The notes beneath the pieces were generated by a model that ran no database searches, was not told where the DNA came from, and saw only the letters and a program-made list of their open reading frames with translations. DNA of 64,000 bases from Candidatus Poribacteria bacterium WGA-3G (GTDB taxonomy: Bacteria; Poribacteria; WGA-4E; WGA-3G), in contig ASZN01000028.1 of NCBI GenBank assembly GCA_000406005.1, positions 3,551-67,550 on the forward strand, written 5' to 3'. The translations under genes were made by a program, and so were the position numbers. Below are positions 1 through 8,569 of the stretch, in pieces. The first letter of the stretch is position 1. Each line of letters begins with the position of its first letter.

Positions 1-850
1 AGTATTTGATAATCGCGAGTGCTTCGTAGGTTTTACCCAATCCGACGCTATCAGCGATGATACAACCGCTGTACGCTTTGAGTTTCTGGAGGCAAGCCTG
101 CACACCGTGTTTTTGGAAAGCGTAGAGTTTCTGCCAGATTTCTGTCTGTAGGAATGAAGGATTCGCTTCGGCAAATTCCGTGTCGCCTACATCTGCCAAT
201 ATGTTTTCAAAGAGATGGTAAAGTGTTTTGTAGTAGATGAATTCAGGGTCTTTGTCCTGATAGGCATTTTTGAGGGTTTGCAGCACCTGTGTTTTTACAT
301 CCGCTACCTGCTCTGAGTCCCAGAGATTATTAAACCATGTTTTCAGATCAGCGCAATCGCTTTTGCTGTCAACTTCGAGGTTGAGTTCAATGTTGTTTGC
401 TTTTTCGCTGAGTCCTAAACCGCGCACGGTGAAGTTGGAGCTCCCGATAATCGCATCTTCAGTCTTATCGTTCTCTATATAATATATCTTGCCGTGCAGG
501 AAGTTTGATTTACGGACTGAACGGATCTCGACCTTTTCTTCAATCCAGTCGGCACAAGCTCTGGCGACCTCTTTTTGCGGGAGATAATTTTGGAGTTTTA
601 ACCCTGATTCGGTGAGTTGGAACGCCTTGCTTTCGGTTTTGTCGGGATCAAGGTGGATAAAACTGGGTTCACCGAACAGGAAACGGAGTCCTTTGATATT
701 TGTTAATTTGTTTTTCAGTTTGTCGAAGGCGTAAATGGTGAAATAGGCAGAGACGATGGAGAGATCAGAACCGTCTTGGATTTTATCTCGCAGGAAATCG
801 GCGACGGTGCCGTACATTTTATTGTCTCGGATACGGGAAGTTTTTGACAT
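1..850 (-). CDS. PLD-like plus SNF2/DEAD helicase, N-terminal part
   Basis: Partial gene running off the left edge; 283 codons visible, starting at the ATG at 850. The N-terminal half resembles a phospholipase D-like nuclease domain: HGKIYYIEN (HxK) is followed by a D/E-rich turn and AIIGSSNFTVRGLGL, the G-S-x-N-x-T part of an HKD motif. The C-terminal visible part carries IIADSVGLGKTYEALAII, a Walker A motif of the SNF2/DEAD superfamily 2 type. PLD plus SNF2 proteins of this kind are usually about 1000 residues and often sit in restriction or defence loci. Here the rest of the gene and its downstream neighbours lie outside the window, so a defence role is only inferred. Expected activity is ATP-dependent DNA translocation coupled to a PLD nuclease. 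Confidence 0.8.
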   Translation of the reverse strand, partial: MSKTSRIRDNKMYGTVADFLRDKIQDGSDLSIVSAYFTIYAFDKLKNKLTNIKGLRFLFGEPSFIHLDPDKTESKAFQLTESGLKLQNYLPQKEVARACADWIEEKVEIRSVRKSNFLHGKIYYIENDKTEDAIIGSSNFTVRGLGLSEKANNIELNLEVDSKSDCADLKTWFNNLWDSEQVADVKTQVLQTLKNAYQDKDPEFIYYKTLYHLFENILADVGDTEFAEANPSFLQTEIWQKLYAFQKHGVQACLQKLKAYSGCIIADSVGLGKTYEALAIIKY

Positions 851-922
851 TGTGTTTTGTTTTCTGGAGGAACATTGTATCACAGATCAAAAGATGTTGC
901 CGTGCGATGTTCAACACTATAC

Positions 923-1120
923 TTATTTATCTGTGTCATCCGTTTTCGGGCAATCCGAATTTAACTTCTGTTTGTCGTTCAGGCGTAAAAATTTCACGCC
1001 TTGCTTCTTGAGTTCTTCCTGTCTACGCATTACATCGGCACAATACTTATGAACGTCATGATTGAAGCGAGCATTAACCCGTCGCTTTGCCTCGCGGACT
1101 TCTTCGAGAATCTTGTTCAT
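923..1120 (-). CDS. small helical protein, partner of PIN remnant
   Basis: 65-residue charged, probably all-helical protein with no recognised domain. It is clearly related to the 60-residue protein at 34837-35019: both have an x-EAKxR start, a middle ending in KQGVK followed by F/Y, and a polar tail. In both places it lies directly 3' of a PIN-domain reading frame. Here its ATG overlaps the stop of the PIN remnant as ATGA. That arrangement suggests a toxin-antitoxin partner encoded downstream of the toxin. Function is unproven; the paired context is the only evidence. Confidence 0.6.
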   Translation of the reverse strand: MNKILEEVREAKRRVNARFNHDVHKYCADVMRRQEELKKQGVKFLRLNDKQKLNSDCPKTDDTDK

Positions 1121-1281
1121 GTTTCAATCTCCAGTAATTGCTTTGGTGTTAGAATTTTGACCGGAAAATAACCTGCTACTCTACAAATCCGGTCAAACTG
1201 AATCAACTGATTTGGATTGGCAAGATGTTTAAGATTCCATGTAGCATTGAATTTCAATAATACCAAATATGTCCAAAATTT
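1117..1281 (-). pseudogene. C-terminal remnant of a PIN-domain toxin
   Basis: Open frame of 54 codons without a usable start, preceded by an in-frame TGA near 1284. It ends in the TGA that overlaps the start of the 65-residue protein. It reads NATWNLKHLANPNQLIQ and then RICRVAGY, matching the C-terminal end of the intact PIN protein at 35001-35498 (LATWNFAHLANP, QICHDAGY). Only the last third of the PIN fold remains, so the toxin is dead while its small partner is intact. The remnant ends just upstream of the divergent CotH gene. Confidence 0.7.
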
Positions 1282-1350
1282 TCAAGCATAAAAATCCGAA
1301 ATGTGCTATACTACTTGCAGACTGTAATTGAAATAATAGGAGAAAAAAAG

Positions 1351-3582
1351 ATGACAAAATGGATAGTATGCTTAGCAACGGTTCTCTGTTTAGGGGCTGC
1401 TGCGCACAGCAATGCAAAAGAACTTACATTAGATGACATTTTTCCAACGGATCGGGTGATAGATGTGCAGATTACTGTTTCGGAGAAGGATTGGAATACG
1501 ATTCGGTATCAGTCACGGGATTTTATGACTGCGCTGAACGAGAAACGGCAGTTCGGTCCGCTGGATCATCCGTATACTTATGTCGAAGCGAGCGTGAGTA
1601 TTGACGGTGTGGTCTTTCCGGAAGTCGGAATTCGCAAAAAAGGATTCATCGGTTCGCAAAGCCATACGCGTCCCTCTCTGAAAATCAAGCTAAATCATAT
1701 TGACAAAAAGGGGGAGATTGAAGGACTGACGAACCTGACGCTTAATAATAACAAACAAGATACAAGTTTAATGAGCCAATTTATGGGGTACGCGCTGTTT
1801 AATGCGATCGGATCGCCCGCGCCCCGCTGCGCGTATGCGAAAGTAACGGTGAACGGCAAAAGTTTGGGTGTATATTCCCATGTGGAAACCGTCCGCAAAC
1901 CACTTTTGAAACGTGCCTTCGGAAATGACGACGGGCCACTTTATGAAGGCACTGTCGTCGATTTTAACGAGGAATGGGAGAACAGTTTTGAACATAAAAG
2001 AGGCGATGATGCCCTCGGCAGAGAAAAGATCATCGCGCTAATTGATGTGCTTGCAGATAACCAAGTAACGGAAGCAGCCATCGGTGAACTCGTCGATTTA
2101 GATCGCTTTTACCGGTTCTGGGCAATAGAAAGCCTCCTCGGTTTCTGGGATGGCTATTCTGGAAATAATAACAATTATTTCATTTACCTTAATCCTGATA
2201 CAGACAAGTTTCACTTTTTACCGTGGGGGGCGGATGCGCTGTTTACAGATTTCAGCATGGACTTCCGAAGAAATGCACAAGCACCCACTTCGGTCAAGAC
2301 ACAAGGGTTGATTGCCTATAGATTGTATCAACTTGAGACGGGGCGCGAGCGGTACGCGAAAACGATGATGGAACTCCTTGAAAACCATTGGAACGCGGAA
2401 GAACTGCTTGCCGAACTGGACAGGGTCGCTGCAATGATTCAGTCTTACCTCTTACCCGAACAACGTGAATTTCAAGAAGAAGAATGGGGAGGAAGAGGCA
2501 AAAAACAGACCTTTGAGAACGAACTCGCGGACGTTCGTGATTTCATCCGGACCCGTAAAGACGACATATTGCAGGAAATTGGCGAGGGGATGCCTGTCTG
2601 GCGTAGGAAACCGCGCCCGCCGTTCGTTATGGGACCTGAAGGATTTGACATGAAAAAATTCATTCAATTGCCCGAGGACGGGCTCTGGCATGCCGCGCGC
2701 ACGGGTGATCTCCGAGCGATGAAACGCTACATCGCAGAGGGTGCCGATGTCAACGCACCAGACGATGATTTAGAGATGACGCCCTTAGCATGGAGCGTAA
2801 CCCACGGGCAAACTGAAGCGACTCGCCTCCTCATCGAAAATGGTGCTGATGTTAATATGAAAGACGATGATGGCAGCACACCCTTGCACGGTGCCGCAGT
2901 TTTCGGTAGAGCAGATGTCGCGAAACTTCTTGTTGAGAACGGCGCAAACCTACAGGTACGCAACGACGATGGTGGAACGCCAGCAGATGCCTTGCATCTT
3001 GACTGGGGAACAACAGCGTTCATTGGTGGTATGGTAGGTGTAGAGGTCAAGGATGAAATTGCAGTCATGCAAACAGGTAGAAATGAGATTGCGAAACTCT
3101 TTGGGGTCAAAGAATTTGATAGCAAGGACATAGCCTCCGCCCAGGATCTATCGGGAGCAGTATTTATTGGGAATCTCGCAGCCGTTAAACAAGCACTCAC
3201 AGATGGCGCAGACCCGAATGCAGAGGATCCACAATCCGGAAGTACAATGCTGTCGATTGCTGCCCTGATGGGACATACGGAAATTGTAACAGTGCTCCTT
3301 GAACACGGCGCAGATGTCAATGCGAAAAGTCGGGACGGTGGAACGGCACTGCATGCGGCAGCTTTCCTGGGACGTGCTGAAGCCACAAAACTGCTCCTTG
3401 AGAAAGGCGCAGATACGACACTCCGAAATAATATGGGCAGCACAGCGATAGATGGGGCAAAACTGGACTGGGAGTTTACCAAAGTCATCATCAGTATGAT
3501 ACAAATTGAGGTGGACGAGGCAGAGGTGAAAGCAGGCAGAGCCGAAGTTATAAAACTCATCTCTCGCCACAGTAGGAAATAG
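1351..3582 (+). CDS. CotH-like protein with two ankyrin blocks
   Basis: 743 residues from the ATG at 1351, chosen because AGGAG lies about 7 nt upstream and the N-terminus is then a Sec signal peptide (basic start, VCLATVLCLGAAAHS core). Residues about 25-400 look like the CotH domain of spore-coat and cellulosome-type proteins: GIRKKGFIG, SLKIKLNH, LTLNNNKQD, a GVYSHVETV turn and HFLPWGADALF. Some CotH proteins are protein kinases. After a linker come ankyrin repeats at about 446-560 and again at about 600-735, each with typical GADVNAxD turns. Predicted exported or surface protein that binds other proteins through the ankyrin blocks. Ankyrin proteins of symbionts can act on eukaryotic hosts; that role here is inference. 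Confidence 0.85.
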   Translation: MTKWIVCLATVLCLGAAAHSNAKELTLDDIFPTDRVIDVQITVSEKDWNTIRYQSRDFMTALNEKRQFGPLDHPYTYVEASVSIDGVVFPEVGIRKKGFIGSQSHTRPSLKIKLNHIDKKGEIEGLTNLTLNNNKQDTSLMSQFMGYALFNAIGSPAPRCAYAKVTVNGKSLGVYSHVETVRKPLLKRAFGNDDGPLYEGTVVDFNEEWENSFEHKRGDDALGREKIIALIDVLADNQVTEAAIGELVDLDRFYRFWAIESLLGFWDGYSGNNNNYFIYLNPDTDKFHFLPWGADALFTDFSMDFRRNAQAPTSVKTQGLIAYRLYQLETGRERYAKTMMELLENHWNAEELLAELDRVAAMIQSYLLPEQREFQEEEWGGRGKKQTFENELADVRDFIRTRKDDILQEIGEGMPVWRRKPRPPFVMGPEGFDMKKFIQLPEDGLWHAARTGDLRAMKRYIAEGADVNAPDDDLEMTPLAWSVTHGQTEATRLLIENGADVNMKDDDGSTPLHGAAVFGRADVAKLLVENGANLQVRNDDGGTPADALHLDWGTTAFIGGMVGVEVKDEIAVMQTGRNEIAKLFGVKEFDSKDIASAQDLSGAVFIGNLAAVKQALTDGADPNAEDPQSGSTMLSIAALMGHTEIVTVLLEHGADVNAKSRDGGTALHAAAFLGRAEATKLLLEKGADTTLRNNMGSTAIDGAKLDWEFTKVIISMIQIEVDEAEVKAGRAEVIKLISRHSRK

Positions 3583-3604
3583 ACACGACACGGAGGTGGA
3601 ACGG

Positions 3605-4186
3605 ATGCATAACTCGCAGACTAACCCTGAATCGATTAAGGAATCGGGGGTACAAACCCCTCCTACATATACTCCTATGACTATGGAGGAGTTTCTTGAA
3701 AACGATTTAGAGGGTTATGAATACGTAAAAGGAGAATTAGTGCCGATGGCAGCTGCTGCAATTGTCCATGGTGAAATAGGATCTAACGTCCATTTTCTTT
3801 TGGCATCACACGTTCGTGAAAATAAATTAGGGCGTTTATATATTGTAGAAACAACATTTCAATTAGGTGATCGGGTGGTAAAACCTGATATTGGGTTTGT
3901 TTCAACAGATCGGTTGTCAGAAGATAAATTAAAAGGATTCTCCGTGGCTCCTGACCTCGCTATCGAAATAGTGTCACCGACAGATAAGCAGTATGATGTC
4001 ACGGAAAAGGCACTCGCTTACTTGAAATCGGGAACACAACTCGTCTGGGTTATTGAGCCGGTTGCAAAGACGGTAATGGTCTATCGTTCTGAAACAGATT
4101 TCACACTGCTTACTTGTGAAGATACACTGACAGGTGAGGATGTCGTCGAAGGGTTTACGTGTCCGGTCGCGCAATTGTTTGAATAG
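3605..4186 (+). CDS. Uma2 family (DUF820) nuclease-like protein
   Basis: 193 residues from the ATG at 3605, which has GGAGGT 7 nt upstream; a GTG at 3596 overlaps that site and is less likely. Family features are the MTMEEFLEN start, YEYVKGELVPM, VKPDIGFVS and APDLAIEIVSPTDK followed by KALAYLKSGTQLVWVI. D and E of the PDI and IEI strands are the PD-(D/E)XK-like acidic residues. Uma2 proteins are abundant in cyanobacteria and Poribacteria-like genomes and have no settled function; endonuclease activity is proposed from the fold. The gene starts about 20 nt after the CotH gene, so the two may be cotranscribed. The N-terminal 15 residues are low-complexity and polar. Confidence 0.85.
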   Translation: MHNSQTNPESIKESGVQTPPTYTPMTMEEFLENDLEGYEYVKGELVPMAAAAIVHGEIGSNVHFLLASHVRENKLGRLYIVETTFQLGDRVVKPDIGFVSTDRLSEDKLKGFSVAPDLAIEIVSPTDKQYDVTEKALAYLKSGTQLVWVIEPVAKTVMVYRSETDFTLLTCEDTLTGEDVVEGFTCPVAQLFE

Positions 4187-4246
4187 AAAAGGCAGACAGC
4201 GGAACCTCCCGAAAATTAAAGACAGAAGAAATGGAGACGCAGCATA

Positions 4247-6220
4247 ATGGCAAAACCGATTAATTACACTGACATTTTAGAAACCGGTGATAGCGAGATT
4301 TATGATATTCAGACGCATGCCGCCGGTCCCGAAGGTAGCCTGCCGCTCACGGCGGAGATGCTCCTCAATCGGCCGAGTGGGGACGTATTTGGCTTGACGC
4401 ACAACGCTGCCATGGGATGGGCACCGACGGAACTCCGACGCGAGGAATTTTTGATTCTCAGTACACAGGGCGGTATCCGCGCCCCTGATGGCACGCCGAT
4501 TGCGCTCGGTTACCATACGGGACATTGGGAGGTCGGACTTCTGATGCAGGCGGTCGCTGGTGAACTGAAAGAACTTGCGGCGATCCCGTTCGCGGGTTAC
4601 TGCTCCGATCCGTGCGATGGACGGACACAAGGCACCGTCGGCATGATGGACAGCCTTGCCTACCGTAACGATGCGGCACAGATTTTCCGCCGACTCATCC
4701 GCTCTCTACCGACTCGGAAAGGCGTTGTCGGTGTTGCGACCTGCGATAAAGGTTTGCCTGCGATGATGATGGCACTCTCTTCAATGCGGGATTTACCGGC
4801 TGTCCTCGTTCCGGGTGGCGTAACACTGCCACCGACGACAGGTGAAGATGCCGGAAAAATCCAGACGATCGGTGCGCGTTTCGCACACGGCGAGATTAGC
4901 CTGCAAGATGCCGCGGATATGGGATGCCGCGCCTGCGCGACACCCGGTGGCGGTTGCCAATTCCTCGGAACTGCAGCGACATCACAGGTCGTCGGTGAAG
5001 CGTTGGGGCTGAGTTTAACGCATACGGCGTTAGCACCGTCCGGTCAGAACATCTGGTCGGATATGGGACTCCGTTCGGCGCGTGCTGTCGTGAACTTAGC
5101 AGCGAAGGGTCTAATGATGAAAGACATTGTTACGCCGGAAGCGATTCGGAATGCTATGGTTGTCCATGCAGCGTTCGGCGGTTCGACGAACCTGCTGCTG
5201 CATATTCCTGCGATTGCGCACGCTGCTGGGCTCCAACGTCCGACAATAGACGATTGGACGGAAGTGAACCAGAATGTTCCGCGCCTTGTTGATGTCTTAC
5301 CAAATGGACCTGTTGGACACCCCACGATTCGTGTTTTCCTTGCGGGTGGTGTGCCGGAGGTGATGCTCCATCTGCGTGAACTCGGATGCCTCAATGAGGA
5401 TGTACGGACGGCGACGGGTGAAACGCTGGGTCGTAACCTCGATTGGTGGGCAGCCTCTGAACGCCGCGCACGCGTCCGCGAAATTCTTGAAGAAGAGGAT
5501 AACGTTGCTCCTGACGAAGTGATTCTAAGTCCGGATGCTGCGAAAGCGGCAGGACTGACGAGTACGGTAACGTTCCCGCGCGGCAACCTCGCACCGGAGG
5601 GTTCTGTTATCAAAAGTACCGCTATTGATCCGAGTGTTGTAGATGCCGATGGTGTATATCGGATGACGGGACCGGCGCGCGTTTTCGTCCGGGAATCTGA
5701 CGCAATACAGACGCTTAAAGGTCAGGGAGAAAGTAGCATCCAACCGGGGGATATAATGGTCCTGTGTTGTCGCGGTCCGCAAGGGACAGGAATGGAAGAG
5801 GTGTATCAACTCACAGCGGCACTTAAGCACCTTTCGTTCGGTAAGAACATCGCCTTGATAACGGATGCTCGGTTCTCTGGTGTCTCGACAGGTGCGTGTA
5901 TTGGACATGTCGGGCCGGAGGCACTCGCTGGCGGTCCTATCGGTAAAGTGCTTAACGGGGATATCGTCCAGATCGAGATTGATACCCGGCAACTGATAGG
6001 AAGCATCGATTTGGTCGGACACGGTAGCGAGGCGTTCGGCGCAGCAGCCGGTGAACGCGTGTTGGCGGAACGACAACCGAGACCAGATCTATCACCGGAT
6101 GAAGCGTTGCCGGACGATACACGCCTCTGGGCAGCATTGCAATCCGTCGGTGGTGGTACATGGGGCGGCTGCGTCTACGATGTAGATGCAATCCTTGATG
6201 CCCTGAGCAGTGGTCAGTAG
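4247..6220 (+). CDS. yjhG: D-xylonate dehydratase, YjhG/YagF type
   Basis: 657 residues, the usual length of the YjhG/YagF branch of the IlvD/Edd dehydratases. It follows E. coli YjhG almost throughout: HAAGPEGSLPLTAEMLLNRP near the start, SDPCDGRTQGT, GVATCDKGLPA and CATPGGGCQFLGTA. The Cys residues of these three motifs are expected to hold the iron-sulfur cluster. ITDARFSGVSTGACIGHVGP is the family signature near the C-terminus. Predicted reaction: dehydration of D-xylonate (or a similar sugar acid) to the 2-keto-3-deoxy acid. An RraA-type aldolase and a UlaG-like MBL hydrolase follow within 4 kb on the same strand, so they may form a sugar-acid route. GGAG lies 11-14 nt before the ATG. 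Confidence 0.93.
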   Translation: MAKPINYTDILETGDSEIYDIQTHAAGPEGSLPLTAEMLLNRPSGDVFGLTHNAAMGWAPTELRREEFLILSTQGGIRAPDGTPIALGYHTGHWEVGLLMQAVAGELKELAAIPFAGYCSDPCDGRTQGTVGMMDSLAYRNDAAQIFRRLIRSLPTRKGVVGVATCDKGLPAMMMALSSMRDLPAVLVPGGVTLPPTTGEDAGKIQTIGARFAHGEISLQDAADMGCRACATPGGGCQFLGTAATSQVVGEALGLSLTHTALAPSGQNIWSDMGLRSARAVVNLAAKGLMMKDIVTPEAIRNAMVVHAAFGGSTNLLLHIPAIAHAAGLQRPTIDDWTEVNQNVPRLVDVLPNGPVGHPTIRVFLAGGVPEVMLHLRELGCLNEDVRTATGETLGRNLDWWAASERRARVREILEEEDNVAPDEVILSPDAAKAAGLTSTVTFPRGNLAPEGSVIKSTAIDPSVVDADGVYRMTGPARVFVRESDAIQTLKGQGESSIQPGDIMVLCCRGPQGTGMEEVYQLTAALKHLSFGKNIALITDARFSGVSTGACIGHVGPEALAGGPIGKVLNGDIVQIEIDTRQLIGSIDLVGHGSEAFGAAAGERVLAERQPRPDLSPDEALPDDTRLWAALQSVGGGTWGGCVYDVDAILDALSSGQ

Positions 6221-6304
6221 TCATGCCTTCGATAATTGATAGCCACTAAAGTTTTAGAAATAGCGGGTATATATCGTTACCCTCTTTAACCGATAACTGA
6301 CAAC

Positions 6305-6433
6305 TAGTAGTGCTTCAATGTTGAGTTTATAGGTGATCCTGTTCGTAGTAGGGCAATTCATTGCCCGTTGCTGACGTGCGATAAATCGCACTACTACGAA
6401 CCGCCCCTCAAGTTCAAAGTTGAAAGACTACTG
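6305..6433 (+). repeat. MITE-like element with cruciform core
   Basis: About 129 bp bounded by imperfect inverted ends (TAGTAGTGCTTCAA and TTGAAAGACTACTG). The core has a perfect 10-bp outer stem (GTTCGTAGTA at 6341, TACTACGAAC at 6392) enclosing two hairpins, GGGCAA-TTCA-TTGCCC and GTGCGAT-AA-ATCGCAC. The same element occurs in the opposite orientation at 34674-34804, where it interrupts a gene remnant. No transposase is encoded; it is presumably mobilised in trans. Confidence 0.75.
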
Positions 6434-6450
6434 GTAACTGATAACTACTG

Positions 6451-6843
6451 ATGAAATATTGGGTACCCTCTCTACTGTATATGGCACTTATTTTTGCGAT
6501 TTCGTCTATGGAGCAACCGCCGCTTCCGATGCCAAAGTTTGAGTGGTTGACGATCGATAAACTCTACCATTTTATCGAATACGCGATACTCGGTGGATTG
6601 CTGGCGTGGGCATTTGTTAAAGCGAAACCCCCGGTCGTACCGTCAGCGTTGATATGGGGTTTGGCGGCGGTAATCTCTATTCTCTACGGCGCGAGTGATG
6701 AATGGCATCAGACGTTTGTTCCGGGTAGGTTCGCTACGCTCGCGGATTGGGTAGCAGATGCACTCGGATCTATCGCAGGTGTGCTGGGTGTTTATTTGTA
6801 TTATCGGAAAAAGCAACCTACGTTACTGACAACTGATAACTGA
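6451..6843 (+). CDS. VanZ-like membrane protein
   Basis: 130 residues with four predicted membrane helices (about 5-20, 38-58, 66-84 and 98-118). Family marks are the short LPMP-type loop after the first helix, DKLYHFIEYAILGGLL, and YGASDEWHQTFVPGRFATLADWVADALG, which match the conserved D-K-x-x-H and SDExHQ-F-P-R-x-x-D-x-x-DxxG pattern of VanZ-like proteins. Members are known from teichoplanin resistance clusters, but most copies have no proven role. The start codon lies immediately after a GATAACTACTG repeat unit and has no clear ribosome binding site. Its last codons also run into a repeat unit. Confidence 0.85.
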   Translation: MKYWVPSLLYMALIFAISSMEQPPLPMPKFEWLTIDKLYHFIEYAILGGLLAWAFVKAKPPVVPSALIWGLAAVISILYGASDEWHQTFVPGRFATLADWVADALGSIAGVLGVYLYYRKKQPTLLTTDN

Positions 6844-6890
6844 AAGTCTGCGCAGCAGGCGTACTGACAACTATTTGAAAAGGAAGGAAT

Positions 6891-7682
6891 ATGCATCCAC
6901 TTGTTAATTTAGAGGTGCCGGAAGGTGCTGTTGCTGTTCATTGGTTTGAACAGAGCAGTTTTGCTTTGAAAGATTCCGCTGGTACGATTGTCCAAATTGA
7001 CCCTTATTTTCCGCGGGAACGTCCGGCGGACCGTTTTATTCATACGGAACCGCCACTTGATGAATCGGCACTTCCGACCGATTTTGTGCTCCTAACACAT
7101 GCGCACGGGGATCATACCTGTCCGGAATCTATACGTCGGATTTGGGAGACCTCTAAGGCGACGCGATTCATTGGACCCGAAGAGAGTGTGCGTCAAATTT
7201 CAGGAGAAACAGATGTCGCTTCGTCGAACATCTCAGGAATTCGCGCTGGCGAATCGACGACGCTCAACGGTCTTACGGTGCGTGCTGTTTATGCGAAACC
7301 GCCTGATGGTGATGCGTCCGCCGATATAGCGCCACCAGATGTTACGCACTTAGGGTATGTGATAGTCAGTAACGGTGTAACGCTTTATTTTAGTGGCGAT
7401 CCGATCAACAATTTCGCGGAGCACGACGCTTTGGTTTCAGCGGTCGCTGCACATAAACCGGACATCGGTTTTTTGACGAATCATCCGACGGAAGGTGAAT
7501 TCCCGTTTTACGATGGGTGCGTCAAAATGGCGACGCGGATCGGACTCAAGCATGCGGTTCCGGTGCATCGCGCCTGTTTCGTTACGCGTGATTACGATCC
7601 GAACGAGTGGGCATCCAACTTCCCTTCCGGAGGTCCCGAACCCCTAATCATTGAGAGAAATTCACATATTATTTATCAATAG
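6891..7682 (+). CDS. MBL-fold metal hydrolase, UlaG-like
   Basis: 263 residues of the metallo-beta-lactamase fold. The metal site motif is LLTHAHGDHTCPE (HxHxDH) near residue 70. Further ligands are expected in TLYFSGDP (Asp, about 167) and in VPVHRACF (His, about 224). The short form with an early IDPYFPRE strand fits the UlaG/YtnP-like group, which includes L-ascorbate-6-phosphate lactonase. The substrate is unknown. Its position between a xylonate dehydratase and an RraA aldolase would suit a sugar lactone or acid step, but that is inference. AAAGGAAGG precedes the ATG at about 6 nt. Confidence 0.85.
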   Translation: MHPLVNLEVPEGAVAVHWFEQSSFALKDSAGTIVQIDPYFPRERPADRFIHTEPPLDESALPTDFVLLTHAHGDHTCPESIRRIWETSKATRFIGPEESVRQISGETDVASSNISGIRAGESTTLNGLTVRAVYAKPPDGDASADIAPPDVTHLGYVIVSNGVTLYFSGDPINNFAEHDALVSAVAAHKPDIGFLTNHPTEGEFPFYDGCVKMATRIGLKHAVPVHRACFVTRDYDPNEWASNFPSGGPEPLIIERNSHIIYQ

Positions 7683-7855
7683 TTATCAGTCGTCAGTACG
7701 ATTTTTTCTGCGAAAAAATCTTTCAGTACTCAGTTAACACATTGTGGCGGTTCCCTTTCCTGCTACTGCCGCAATGAACCTCTTTAACTGAAAACTGAAA
7801 GCGTAGCGTACTGCGTACTGAAAACTACTGATCTAAAAGAGGTAAAGATATAGAT
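7681..7855 (+). repeat. intergenic CAGTTATCAGT-type repeat
   Basis: Non-coding spacer made of short units of the AGTTATCAGT / ACTGAAAACTGA kind on both strands, with an internal hairpin GATTTTTTC-TGC-GAAAAAATC. A near-identical unit sits at 17650-17710. The spacer ends with AAAGAGGTAAAG, the ribosome binding site of purE. Confidence 0.7.
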
Positions 7856-8386
7856 ATGTCGCTACAAGAACAGAAAACTACGCTTGTCGGTATTGTCATG
7901 GGCAGTGATTCCGATTTGGAGAAGATGGCAGAAGCCGCAAAAGTTTTAGAGGAATTTGAGGTCCCATTTGAGATAACGATCTCATCTGCGCACCGTTCAC
8001 CGGAACGGACAATGGCGTGGACGGAGAGAATTAAGGCAGAAGGGGGAAGGGTTATCATTGCTGGTGCTGGACGTGCAGCGCATCTTGCGGGTGTTATCGC
8101 CGCGCACACGACGCTGCCGGTTATCGGTGTCCCGATTGATGGCGGACCGCTCGACGGTGTTGACGCACTCTATGCGACCGTCCAGATGCCTCCGGGGATT
8201 CCTGTCGGGACGATGGCAATCGGTTCCGGTGGTGCGCGGAATGCCGGACTCTTTGCTGTCCAAATTTTGGCACTCCAATTCCCTGAACTCGAAGAAAAGT
8301 TGTTGGCATATAAAACGAAATTGAGTGACGGTGTCGCCGAAAAAGCGGCGCGTCTCGAAGAAGTCGGCTACGAGAATTATTTTTAG
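7856..8386 (+). CDS. purE: N5-carboxyaminoimidazole ribonucleotide mutase
   Basis: 176 residues, a complete PurE. It carries the family motifs GIVMGSDSDLEKM at the N-terminus, SSAHRSPERT (the catalytic His region), AGAGRAAHLAGVIA and PVIGVPIDGGPLDGVDALY, and VQMPPGIPVGTMAIG. It isomerises N5-CAIR to 4-carboxy-5-aminoimidazole ribonucleotide in purine synthesis. No purK or other pur gene lies nearby; the flanking genes face the same way but are separated by repeat-rich spacers, so it is probably transcribed singly. GAGGTAAAG lies about 10 nt before the ATG. Confidence 0.95.
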   Translation: MSLQEQKTTLVGIVMGSDSDLEKMAEAAKVLEEFEVPFEITISSAHRSPERTMAWTERIKAEGGRVIIAGAGRAAHLAGVIAAHTTLPVIGVPIDGGPLDGVDALYATVQMPPGIPVGTMAIGSGGARNAGLFAVQILALQFPELEEKLLAYKTKLSDGVAEKAARLEEVGYENYF

Positions 8387-8569
8387 TAGTACTCAGTTAT
8401 CAGTTAACAGTTAACAGTTACAAGAGGTTTTTGATAGTTCTAAAGTCTCTTCTTTAACCATCAACTCGACTCCGTTATAAATGTTAAAGCACGAGTTGAT
8501 GGTTAAAACTGAAAGGTTTTTCGCAGAGAAACCGTACTGAAAACTGATAACCATTAGAGGCAGTCAGTT
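8387..8569 (+). repeat. intergenic CAGTTATCAGT-type repeat
   Basis: 183-bp spacer between purE and the RraA gene. It holds tandem CAGTTAACAGTTAACAG units and an inverted pair around 8455-8505 (TTAACCATCAACTCG and CGAGTTGATGGTTAA, 15 bp). It ends in GTACTGAAAACTGATAACCA, the same unit found at 18043-18061. Confidence 0.7.

Noticed and set aside
2727..3560. 277-codon minus-strand frame
   Set aside because: Antisense to the ankyrin part of the CotH gene; Ser/Ala-rich product typical of a shadow frame over repeats.
5044..5613. 189-codon minus-strand frame inside the dehydratase gene
   Set aside because: Antisense to strongly conserved YjhG sequence; Arg/Ser-rich without a domain.
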